Shown here: piece by piece, positions 1-6,771 of the stretch
Position numbering within the stretch: position 1 is the stretch's first letter
Layout: each line of letters begins with the position of its first letter
NCBI RefSeq assembly: GCF_000336715.1
Contig: NZ_AOMF01000174.1
Location: forward strand, 197,480 to 261,479
Direction of reading: 5' to 3'
Length of the DNA: 64,000 nt
Source of the DNA: Halococcus thailandensis JCM 13552
GTDB taxonomy: Archaea; Halobacteriota; Halobacteria; Halobacteriales; Halococcaceae
Notes under the pieces: generated by a model
What the model was told of the DNA's origin: nothing
The model's database searches: none
Seen by the model: only the letters and a program-made list of their open reading frames with translations
Made by a program: the position numbers and the translations under genes

Positions 1-131
1 TGCGTTTCGGCGAGAATCAGCGCGCTCACGAGGTGTTTGAGCGAATCAGCGTTGCGGCTGTCGGAGAAAGCTGGCTCAAACGCTGAGAGTGCTTGTTCGA
101 ACCACGGCGGGAGACGAGTAACGCCGAGCAC
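1..131 (-). CDS. Transposase-like protein, N-terminal fragment (runs off window)
   Basis: On the minus strand an open frame begins at a GTG at 129-131, right after an in-frame TAA, and runs off the left edge. The visible residues include LPPWFEQALSAFEP and, further on, SRNADSLKHLVSALILAE. This pattern of a short hydrophobic/aromatic start followed by an aligned helix resembles the N-termini of haloarchaeal DDE-type transposases, but I cannot assign the IS family from about 43 residues. Neither an inverted-repeat terminus nor a target duplication could be identified. The gene could instead be an unrelated conserved protein. Confidence 0.4.
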   Translation of the reverse strand, partial: MLGVTRLPPWFEQALSAFEPAFSDSRNADSLKHLVSALILAET

Positions 132-392
132 AGGACGAAAACATTAGGATCGCACCCGGAACCGCCGTTCGATCTCACTACTGGCTGCTCGCTGATCAGT
201 CAGCGAGCGTAGGAAAGAGTTTCCAAGCCGAGAGAAATCCATAACAACCCTCGATCGCTTTTCGAGTGATGGTCGAGACGCGCTATGGCTTCGTCGAGGA
301 CGCGGCGCTGCTCGTGGGCCACGGCACGGCATGCTGCCCGGCTCTCCAGATGGCTCTCGGGTGTTCGTGCTCGCCCAGCGGGTCTGATCAGC
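132..392. other. Intergenic stretch with no convincing gene
   Basis: About 260 bp lie between the fragment at the left edge and the DsbA-like gene. Short open frames exist on both strands, but none has a recognisable family signature or promoter. It may contain the end of the element at the window edge. Confidence 0.4.
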
Positions 393-1034
393 TCAGCCCT
401 CGACGAGCCGTTCGAGCTGTGCGGGCGGCACTGCGCCGCGGGCGGCGTAGCCCTCGTAGGCGAACGTCGGGACGCCCGTGACGCCCGTCTGCTTGGCCTC
501 GGCAAACTGCTCCTCGAGGGCTTCCTCGCGCTCGTCGTCGGCGATCGCTGCCCGGAGATCGTCGGCGTCGATTCCCATCTCCGTCGCGATGTCGGCCAGC
601 ACGTCGGGATCGCCGATATCACGTTCGTCCTGCCAGAGCGCGTCGAACACCGCTTCGTGGAACGTTTCGAATGTCTCGGGATAGGCCTCGCGGACGTAGA
701 GTGCGGCCTGTTGGGCGTTCTTCGAGTCCACGTCGGTGGCGATCGACAGCGACATCTCGACGTCGTACTCCTCCTGGAGGCGCTCGACGTTCTCCTTGGC
801 CTGCGCGTAGTAGTCTTCGTCCTTGCCGTCGTCCGCGGTCGTGTCGATCTCACCGTCGGGACCGCGCTGGTCGCTCTGGAGATCGAACGGATGCCACTCG
901 ACGGCGAGCGGTTCGTCGCGACGTTCCCGGTACTGTTCCAACGAGGCTTCGCCGAGATAGCAGAACGGACAGACGTAGTCGGCGTACATCGTGAGCGTTT
1001 CCGATTCAGTCTCCGTTTGAGCATCGTGGCTCAT
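393..1034 (-). CDS. DsbA family (FrnE-like) thiol oxidoreductase
   Basis: A 213-residue thioredoxin-fold protein of the DsbA/FrnE (2-hydroxychromene-2-carboxylate isomerase-like) group. The redox motif CPFC lies at residues 22-25, directly after the first strand (TMYADYV). The helical insertion follows, and the cis-proline loop GVTGVPTF is close to the C-terminus, as in FrnE proteins. No signal peptide is visible, so it is probably cytoplasmic and acts as a disulfide oxidoreductase or isomerase. The start at 1034 (MSHDAQ) was preferred to an in-frame Met 20 codons upstream because the extra residues are basic and unlike the acidic remainder. The two cysteines and the cis-Pro make the fold assignment strong. 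The physiological substrate is unknown. Confidence 0.88.
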   Translation of the reverse strand: MSHDAQTETESETLTMYADYVCPFCYLGEASLEQYRERRDEPLAVEWHPFDLQSDQRGPDGEIDTTADDGKDEDYYAQAKENVERLQEEYDVEMSLSIATDVDSKNAQQAALYVREAYPETFETFHEAVFDALWQDERDIGDPDVLADIATEMGIDADDLRAAIADDEREEALEEQFAEAKQTGVTGVPTFAYEGYAARGAVPPAQLERLVEG

Positions 1035-1100
1035 TGAGAAACGGAAGTGCTCGTGACGCAAGAAAGGTCGGTCCGTTCGACGGCTGCGGACCAACCGTAG

Positions 1101-1325
1101 CTACGATTCGTCGAACAGGGGTGAATCGCGGAGTTCGTCCATCTCCGGGCGATCGTCTTCGAACTGACGCGCCGTCTGGAGCTGTGACTCGACTAGATCG
1201 TTCACCTGTTTGCTCCACTCCTCGTCGGGATGGGTGCGCACGTACTCGGCCCATGACTTGATCTGGGCGTAGCGTTCGCGACGGTTGCGTGCGTGTTTTT
1301 CGTCACGTGCGTCTGAGCTTGTCAT
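1101..1325 (-). CDS. Small conserved-looking hypothetical protein
   Basis: A 74-residue hydrophilic, highly charged protein starting MTSSDARDEKHARNRRERYA and ending in an acidic tail (SPLFDES). It is predicted helical, with no membrane segment and no cysteines. The start at 1325 was chosen because upstream in-frame codons have the wrong composition. The acidic composition and the codon usage typical of the window argue for a real gene. I do not recognise the family and assign no function. It lies upstream of and on the same strand as the DsbA-like gene, about 66 bp away, so the two may be co-transcribed. Confidence 0.65.
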   Translation of the reverse strand: MTSSDARDEKHARNRRERYAQIKSWAEYVRTHPDEEWSKQVNDLVESQLQTARQFEDDRPEMDELRDSPLFDES

Positions 1326-1492
1326 ATTCGGATTCCACACCCAACTGCTCGACGTACTCTTCGAGTTCGAGCTACCAGTAATCCGTCGGTGACGAGTGTG
1401 CTGTCTCGAAATTCCATGAGCGGTCGTCCGGACCGGCTGCGTATAAATCACGTACCGATTCGGTGCGTTCGAATAGTGAACGCGGTCTTTCC

Positions 1493-2083
1493 TTACTTCC
1501 CGCGGCCGCGATCGCTGTGGACGCTCGGGCGGGTGTGCTCGGCACCCTTGCCCTTCTCGTCGAGCCCGCGCCCGCTCGTACCGGCGCTGGTGAGCCCGCG
1601 GAACGCCCGGCCGCGGTGGGTGTCGTCACAGATCCAGTTCAGATCGTCGTCGTTCTCGATGGCCGGATGCTCGGGATCGATGAGGACGACCTCGAACCAC
1701 TTCTGCGAGCCGTCTTCGCCGACGGGGTAGGAGTTGAGCACGCGGAGGTTCTTGAACTTCCGGCTGGAGCGCTCCTCGGCGATGCGCTGGACGGATTTTC
1801 GCCGGGTGACGCGGTTGACGCCCTGGCGTTTCGTCCGGCGGCCGGCCTTGTGGCGTACCTTGCGCGCGGTGCCTTTCCGGACCGCGACGCGGGCGAGGAC
1901 GACGCCCTGTTTGGCCTTGTAGCCGAGCGAGCGCGCCCGATCGAGACGGGTCGGGCGATCGATGCGCTCAATTGCGCCCTGTTCGCGCCACTCCTGGAGT
2001 CGTCGCCACTGGAGGTCGGCGTGTTTCTCGTTTTCCGCATCGTGCCACGCGTCACCGATGTGTGCGTAGAAGCTTCGTGCCAT
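1493..2083 (-). CDS. rpl15e: 50S ribosomal protein L15e
   Basis: A 196-residue basic protein matching archaeal and eukaryotic L15e across its length. It starts MARSFYAHIGDAW, has a central Arg/Lys-rich stretch (RKVRHKAGRRTKRQGVNR) and shows the conserved segment KNLRVLNSY followed by WFEVVLIDPEHPAI. The C-terminus is rich in Gly, Arg and Lys (GRGLDEKGKG), as expected for an rRNA-binding tail. The protein is a structural component of the large subunit. An upstream in-frame Met (2149) exists, but the family start is MARSFY at 2083. The gene is not in a large ribosomal operon here. It is preceded by an unusually long GC-rich leader with several small hairpins, listed separately. Confidence 0.96.
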   Translation of the reverse strand: MARSFYAHIGDAWHDAENEKHADLQWRRLQEWREQGAIERIDRPTRLDRARSLGYKAKQGVVLARVAVRKGTARKVRHKAGRRTKRQGVNRVTRRKSVQRIAEERSSRKFKNLRVLNSYPVGEDGSQKWFEVVLIDPEHPAIENDDDLNWICDDTHRGRAFRGLTSAGTSGRGLDEKGKGAEHTRPSVHSDRGRGK

Positions 2084-2280
2084 GGTTGTCTGCGGGCGTT
2101 GCGGGTTCAGCCCGTGAGGGCCACATACCGACCCGCTGCGTGGGTTCACGCGAGCAGGTGCCCGCCGGTGCCCGATACCAGCGAGTTACCGATCCTTCCG
2201 GGCAATCGCTGTTAAGGCCTTCGAAACCCGCCGCCAGGACCGCCTGCTTGCCAGTGCTCTCCCCGCCCACGATTTAACGA
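2084..2280 (-). promoter_or_regulatory. Long structured leader and possible promoter of rpl15e
   Basis: Read on the minus strand, a TTAAAT-like box lies near 2272-2277, nearly 190 nt before the L15e start. The space between contains short self-complementary units: GCGTG-AACC-CACGC near 2145-2158, CGGG-CTGAA-CCCG near 2102-2114, and a GGGCACC pair. Most haloarchaeal genes in this window look leaderless, so a leader of this length suggests post-transcriptional control, perhaps by the ribosomal protein itself. The promoter position is inferred. The alternative is a separate small RNA in this interval. Confidence 0.35.
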
Positions 2281-2396
2281 CCCGTCTTCTGCAAGCCACA
2301 CCGTGAGGGACGGATCCGACTATCACTGGACGTGATGTTCGAAACAGCCTCCAATCGTCATCGCCACCGACTGACCGCGGCCGTCGGAGCGTTCCG
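2281..2396. other. Intergenic region before the DUF1328 gene
   Basis: About 115 bp separate the L15e leader from the small membrane protein gene. No ORF or clear TATA box is visible here. Confidence 0.4.
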
Positions 2397-2591
2397 ATGA
2401 ACCCGCTCGCCCTTACCGGAGCGGCGCTACAGTTCTCCGGCGACTTCCTCTATCTAGCAGTCGTCTTCATCGTCCTCGCGATCGTCGCCTACCTCGCCGG
2501 TGCACAGGGCATCGCGGGGCTATCGGCCGGAATCGCCCGCATCCTCATCATCATCTTCGTCATTCTCGCCATCATCTCGCTCATCCTCTGA
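2397..2591 (+). CDS. DUF1328 family small membrane protein
   Basis: A 64-residue protein with two hydrophobic helices (about residues 17-34 and 42-63). The loop between them, AGAQGIAGLSAGIARIL, matches the DUF1328/YtjA signature of Gly-rich G-x-AG-x-AGIA-x-IL followed by a very hydrophobic C-terminus (FVILAIISLIL). The family is widespread in bacteria and haloarchaea. It has no established biochemical role, though it is often associated with stress. It stands alone between the divergent rpl15e and the converging mutY. A 31-bp gap separates its stop from the mutY stop. Confidence 0.8.
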   Translation: MNPLALTGAALQFSGDFLYLAVVFIVLAIVAYLAGAQGIAGLSAGIARILIIIFVILAIISLIL

Positions 2592-2622
2592 AGCGGACGA
2601 GCGACCCTGTTTCCGACGATCG

Positions 2623-3537
2623 TCAGCGTTGTAGTCTGACGGTCGTCTCGCCGTCGGTATCGACCACGACTAGCCCGTCGTCTTCGAGATCGGCGAGCAG
2701 TTCCCGTAGCCATTCGCGGCCGTGCTCGCCGTCGGCCGTGTAGTCGACACGGACTCTCGGGCCGAGTTCCGGGAGCGCCAGCTCGTCGTACTCGCCGAGA
2801 ATCCGGACGACGCGCCCCCGGAACTGCCGCCGACTCCCCTCGAACGGCGACTGGGTGGGCACGTCCGGCGCGCTGAAATCGCCGGTCGCGTAGGCGTCAC
2901 ACCACGCGCGCCACGGGCACTCGGCGTCGTCGCAGGCGGGCGTTTTCGTACACGCCACACCGCCCAGCTCCATGATCGCGTTGTTCCAGGTTCGGGACTC
3001 GCCGGCGGGCATCAGTTCTCCGGCGGCATCCGCGAAGATGTCATCGTCGTCCGGGACGTCGAACGCTCGGTGGAGCACGCGCTTGACGTTCGTATCGACG
3101 ACCGCGTTCCCGTTGTTGAAGGCGAAGCTCGCCACCGCGTTCGCGGTGTAGGGACCGACGCCCTGGAGCTCCTGGAGTTCGTCGGGCGTCTCTGGGAACT
3201 CGCCGTCGAACTCGGTCGTCACCTGTCCGGCGGCCTCGTGGAGATAGCGCGCCCGATTGTTGTAGCCGAGGCTGTGATCGCTCCAGAAACCGACCACGGC
3301 CGAGCGATCGGCGGCCGCGAGGCGCTCGGCGTCGGGCCAGCGCTCGACGAACCCGTCGAACGCCTCGACGACCCGTTCGAGCTGGGTCTGCTGGCTCATC
3401 ACCTCCGAGACGAGGATCTCGTAGGGATCGGTCGTCTCGCGCCACGGGAACCCGCGGTGGTCCGCCTCGTACCACTCGACGAGCGCACGGCGGACGGTAT
3501 CGGGGTCGTCCGGCAACGAGAACGCGGACTCGCTCAT
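2623..3537 (-). CDS. mutY: A/G-specific adenine glycosylase MutY
   Basis: A 304-residue HhH-GPD DNA glycosylase that removes adenine mispaired with 8-oxoguanine. Visible features are FPWR near residue 30, SEVMSQQTQ containing the region of the catalytic Glu, the helix-hairpin-helix QGVGPYTANAV followed by VDTNVKRV, and a C-terminal four-cysteine cluster (ACTKTPAC-DDAEC-PWRAWC) for a 4Fe-4S centre. The Cys spacing reads 5-4-5, whereas classical MutY is 6-2-5. All four cysteines are present, so the cluster is probably formed. The segment after residue 225 is short and does not resemble a full bacterial MutY Nudix-like domain, as in many archaeal homologues. It acts in base-excision repair and is divergent from the next gene. 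Confidence 0.92.
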   Translation of the reverse strand: MSESAFSLPDDPDTVRRALVEWYEADHRGFPWRETTDPYEILVSEVMSQQTQLERVVEAFDGFVERWPDAERLAAADRSAVVGFWSDHSLGYNNRARYLHEAAGQVTTEFDGEFPETPDELQELQGVGPYTANAVASFAFNNGNAVVDTNVKRVLHRAFDVPDDDDIFADAAGELMPAGESRTWNNAIMELGGVACTKTPACDDAECPWRAWCDAYATGDFSAPDVPTQSPFEGSRRQFRGRVVRILGEYDELALPELGPRVRVDYTADGEHGREWLRELLADLEDDGLVVVDTDGETTVRLQR

Positions 3538-3629
3538 CCGTCGTTCGTTCGGCCGTGGACGTCATACGCGTGGCGGTTCGACGGGGAACGACCCGAAAGC
3601 GGTTTGCGGGCGGCAGACCCAGACCGGCC

Positions 3630-3965
3630 ATGAGTCTCGACGATCTCTCCGCCGACGTCGAATCGCGCTACGCTGATCTCGGCGACGAGGTGGGGATGAG
3701 TCTCGACCGCGAGACGCGCAACGAGCTCGCGCTGCTCACCTGCGCGCTCGGTCCGGAGGAGACCGACGAACTGCTCCGGCGAGCGGTCCACATGCTCTTT
3801 CAGACGAGTGTCGAGACCGGCCGGCTCGACTTCCACCTCCGGAGTGGCTACGACGTGACCTACGACGAGTATCTCTCGGGGATGACGTTCGACGAGATGA
3901 CCGGCGAGATGGAGATGCAGGGACAATCCCAGAGCCAGGACGACGTCCGCCGCTATCAGTACTGA
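3630..3965 (+). CDS. Conserved-looking haloarchaeal hypothetical protein
   Basis: A 111-residue acidic, predicted mostly helical protein (MSLDDLSADVESRYADLG). It contains the hydrophobic-helix segment ELALLTCALGPEETDELLRRAV and a Gln/Ser-rich tail. No membrane segment, signal peptide or metal-binding motif is visible. The ATG at 3630 was chosen over an upstream in-frame codon because the protein composition becomes acidic and regular from there. It is divergent from mutY, with 92 bp between starts. I do not recognise the family, and function is unknown. Confidence 0.7.
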   Translation: MSLDDLSADVESRYADLGDEVGMSLDRETRNELALLTCALGPEETDELLRRAVHMLFQTSVETGRLDFHLRSGYDVTYDEYLSGMTFDEMTGEMEMQGQSQSQDDVRRYQY

Positions 3966-4047
3966 CCCTCACTATCGATCGGGAACGAACACCATTAACC
4001 ACCGTCAGCCGCCAGTACTATTGCTCTCGCGCCCGTAGCCGAAACCG

Positions 4048-4248
4048 ATGAGAACAGCACGACGATCCACGACCAGCGGCGCACCGCGCAAGGGCACGCT
4101 CTTCTGTCCCACGTGCGGTCACGCCAGTCCGATCGACGGCGACTGGCGGGTCAAACCCGCCGAGGACGACCCGGATCGGGTCGTCTACCGCTGTCCCGAC
4201 TGTGGTGCGACGATCGCGAACCGCCCCCGAGAAGTCGTCTACGCGTAG
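4048..4248 (+). CDS. Small zinc-ribbon protein
   Basis: A 66-residue protein with two cysteine pairs, CPTCGH around residues 20-25 and CPDCGATI near residues 50-57. They are separated by about 25 residues that include two short beta strands (WRVKPAE, RVVYRC), so it is a typical zinc ribbon. Haloarchaea encode many such proteins, and the partner cannot be deduced. A possible TATA-like ATTAACC lies near 3993. The gene ends exactly where the convergent eIF2B-related gene stops (adjacent stop codons at 4246-4251). The fold assignment rests on the CxxC pairs alone. Confidence 0.78.
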   Translation: MRTARRSTTSGAPRKGTLFCPTCGHASPIDGDWRVKPAEDDPDRVVYRCPDCGATIANRPREVVYA

Positions 4249-5091
4249 TCAGCGCATGCCTTCGTCGGTGATGACCGAATCGACGAGCGAGAGCGGCGTC
4301 GCGTCGTAGGCCGGGTTCTCGATCCAGAACCCCTCGGCGGGTTCGCGCATCACTTCGCTACTCGATCGGAACTCGTTCTCGAAGACGAACCCGTCGTCGA
4401 TGATCTTCGCACCGGAGCCGACGACCGTCACTGGCGTGTCGGTCTCGGCGGCGGTCGCGGCGATCGGGAGGCTGCCGATGCGGTTGTAGAGGGTCTCGCC
4501 GACGATACAGTCCATCCCCATGAGCACGCGATCGCACTCGGGGAGGAAGTGGCCGCAGGCGCTGTCGACGACGAGGTGTGTCTCGACACGGTCGATCGCC
4601 GCGAGCGTGCGCGCGCTCTTGCGCCCGAGATAGCGCGGTCGCGCCTCGGTCACGTAGACGGTGAGTTCGGCCCCCTCGCGCCCGGCGAGTTCGATCGCTT
4701 CGAGCACCGTCGAGGAGTAGTCGTGCGTGAGCACCGTCATCCCGTCGTCGAGCGCCATCGCGCCGTACTCGGCCGCCCGGCGTTTGGCCATCTCGACGCG
4801 CTCGATCACGTTCCTGGCCGCCTCCCGCGTGCGGGCCTTGGCCGCCTTGATGTCCGGGAACTCCTCGTCGAGCGCGGCGACGATCTCGCGCTGGGTGTTC
4901 TGGAGGGAGGCGTGGGAGGGGTTGGCCTGTCGGAGCGCCGTCGAGTTGCGCTCGACGTCTCGGAGATAGTCGTCGAGACTCCGGAACTCGCGCTCGGTGA
5001 GCGATTCGAGCGCGCGGGCGGCTTTGACGGCGACCACCGAGGAGCTGTGGGTCTGCATCTCGCGGATCTCCTCGACCGTCTCGTCTATCAT
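4249..5091 (-). CDS. eIF2B alpha/beta/delta-related protein (R15P isomerase family) lacking the catalytic Cys
   Basis: A 280-residue member of the family that includes eIF2B regulatory subunits, methylthioribose-1-phosphate isomerase and archaeal ribose-1,5-bisphosphate isomerase. The N-terminal half is helical (MIDETVEEIREMQTHSSSVV). The C-terminal Rossmann-like half shows VLTHDYSST, VYVTEARPRYLG, VLMGMDCIVG and NRIGS. In true isomerases the first of these motifs reads THC, with the catalytic cysteine. Here Cys is replaced by Asp, while the Asp of the GMD motif is kept. It may therefore be a non-catalytic or differently acting paralogue, although genome annotations usually call such proteins ribose-1,5-bisphosphate isomerase or eIF2B-like. 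The start MIDETV at 5091 was chosen over a Met 9 codons upstream. Confidence 0.8.
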   Translation of the reverse strand: MIDETVEEIREMQTHSSSVVAVKAARALESLTEREFRSLDDYLRDVERNSTALRQANPSHASLQNTQREIVAALDEEFPDIKAAKARTREAARNVIERVEMAKRRAAEYGAMALDDGMTVLTHDYSSTVLEAIELAGREGAELTVYVTEARPRYLGRKSARTLAAIDRVETHLVVDSACGHFLPECDRVLMGMDCIVGETLYNRIGSLPIAATAAETDTPVTVVGSGAKIIDDGFVFENEFRSSSEVMREPAEGFWIENPAYDATPLSLVDSVITDEGMR

Positions 5092-5328
5092 ACGGCCTCC
5101 CTCTCGCGCCCGCGGCAAAACCGTTCCGGCCCACCGTGCAGTCGCCGCTCGCTTCCGACGACGCCCGCGCCCGCCACCACGAACGCCGTCGGGCGATCAT
5201 CAGTTCCACTTTCGCTCCGCTTTGCTCAGATTTATGCGTCGTCGCGTGGCGAGTTCCTGTATCGTGTCGCTTCGCCCGCCCTTCACGTCGCATCGTTCGG
5301 TCGGTCGCACAGTCCCGCGTGAGCCGGG
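5092..5328. other. Intergenic region between divergent eIF2B-like and mre11 genes
   Basis: A 237-bp GC-rich spacer that must carry promoters for both directions. A TTTATG-like element on the plus strand near 5230 is the only TATA-like box I see. It lies about 100 nt before the mre11 start, so mre11 would have a leader. No ORF is credible. Confidence 0.4.
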
Positions 5329-6771
5329 GTGGTGAGCGTGCGGCTCGCACACGTCGCCGACGTCCATCTCGGCCACAGACAGTACGGTCACGAGCAGCGC
5401 GAGGCGGACGTCAAACTCGCCTTCGAGCACTTTCTCGGGAAGGCTCGCGAGCACGACGTGACCGCCATCCTTCTCCCGGGCGATCTCTTCGATTCCAGGG
5501 ACGTGAGCCCGAAGACACTCAGCGAGGCCGAGTCCGTCCTCGCCGACGTCGACGTTCCGGTGATCGTCTCGCCCGGCAACCACGACCAGAGCATGGGTGC
5601 TCGCCGGGAACTGACGTGGCTGCAGTATCTCAACGACACCGGTCTCATCACGCTGCTGTCCGGCGATCCGGGTGACGATCCGGTGTTCGTCCGGACCGAC
5701 CCCGACGACCCACGGCGGGGCGGCGGTGGGTTCGTCGATATCGAGGACGATGGGGAGACGGTGCGCTGTTTCGGCGTGCCCTACCGCGGCGCGTACATCG
5801 AGACCGACCTCCCGAAGATCGCCGAGGGGATTCGGGCAACCGACGAGCGCGAGGGACCGGCCGATACGACGGTGCTGCTCGCCCACTTCGGCGTCGACGA
5901 CGCAGTGCCGGATCTCGGCGCGACCGTCAAGCGAGCGTGGCTGACGCCGATCGAGGAGCACGTCGACTACCTCGCGCTCGGCCACATCCACAAACGGTAC
6001 GAGACCGGCGACGTCGGGCGAAATCCGGGTAGTCTCGAAGCGCTCGACATTCAGGAAGGCCGGTGGGACGAGAGCCACGGCTACTACGTCTTCGACACTG
6101 CAGACGGGACCGCCGAGCATCACCTCTCGAAGCGCCGGCCGTACCACACGATGACCTTCGACGTCTCGGGCTATCGGACGTTTGAGGATCTCCGCGGCGA
6201 GTTCGCGGACGCGCTCGACGACGAGCGCGCGGCAGTCGAGCGGACCTGTGAGCGTGATATCCATCGCAAGGGCAACGGCGACCGTCGCGCACCGGTCGTG
6301 AACGTCAGATTCGTCGGCACGCTGCTCCTCGATCACGGGAGTTTCGACGTCGAGGCGCTGCGGGCGCTCGCCGTCGACCGGCTCGACGCACTGCACGTCC
6401 AGCCGACGAACAACACCGAGCGCAAGGCGATCGCGGAGCTGCTCGGCGACATCGAGCGCGACGAGGCCTTCGACGCCGACGGCACCGTCAATACCGACGT
6501 ACTTCAGGAACGGGTGTTCGACACCATCGCGGGCGAATCGCGTTACAGCGCCGAAACCGAGGCCGTGGCCCGGACGCTCGACGAGCTCGAAGGGCTCGTC
6601 ACCGAGGACGAGCAGGGCGTGAGCGAGGTCGCCGACTATCTCGGCGAACGCCGACGCGAACTGTTCCCCGACGGCGCAGGGGAGGCGGACGACGAGGACA
6701 GACCGATGAACGACGAACCGACCGAGGGACGGACGAGCCAGCAGACGCTCGACGCACGGGGTGACGAATGA
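5329..6771 (+). CDS. mre11: DNA repair exonuclease/endonuclease Mre11
   Basis: A 480-residue calcineurin-like phosphoesterase starting at GTG. All metal-binding blocks are visible: DVHLGH (D11, H13), LPGDLFD near residue 50, SPGNHD near 81-86, LLAHFGVDD near 185, and ALGHIHKR near 220. The segment after about residue 350 is the acidic Rad50-binding and DNA-binding region. With Rad50 it processes DNA double-strand breaks in an ATP-dependent way. The gene overlaps rad50 by 4 nt (ATGA), which indicates translational coupling. It opens a five-gene operon. The first of three closely spaced GTG codons was used, and the real start could be one to three codons later. Confidence 0.95.
   Translation: MVSVRLAHVADVHLGHRQYGHEQREADVKLAFEHFLGKAREHDVTAILLPGDLFDSRDVSPKTLSEAESVLADVDVPVIVSPGNHDQSMGARRELTWLQYLNDTGLITLLSGDPGDDPVFVRTDPDDPRRGGGGFVDIEDDGETVRCFGVPYRGAYIETDLPKIAEGIRATDEREGPADTTVLLAHFGVDDAVPDLGATVKRAWLTPIEEHVDYLALGHIHKRYETGDVGRNPGSLEALDIQEGRWDESHGYYVFDTADGTAEHHLSKRRPYHTMTFDVSGYRTFEDLRGEFADALDDERAAVERTCERDIHRKGNGDRRAPVVNVRFVGTLLLDHGSFDVEALRALAVDRLDALHVQPTNNTERKAIAELLGDIERDEAFDADGTVNTDVLQERVFDTIAGESRYSAETEAVARTLDELEGLVTEDEQGVSEVADYLGERRRELFPDGAGEADDEDRPMNDEPTEGRTSQQTLDARGDE

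Noticed and set aside
144-332. Small minus-strand ORF of 62 codons near the window edge
   Set aside because: Basic, no signal, no family, and it overlaps sequence with no promoter.
200-1037. Alternate frames over the DsbA-like gene
   Set aside because: The 393-1034 frame has CPFC and a cis-Pro loop; the others show no recognisable features.
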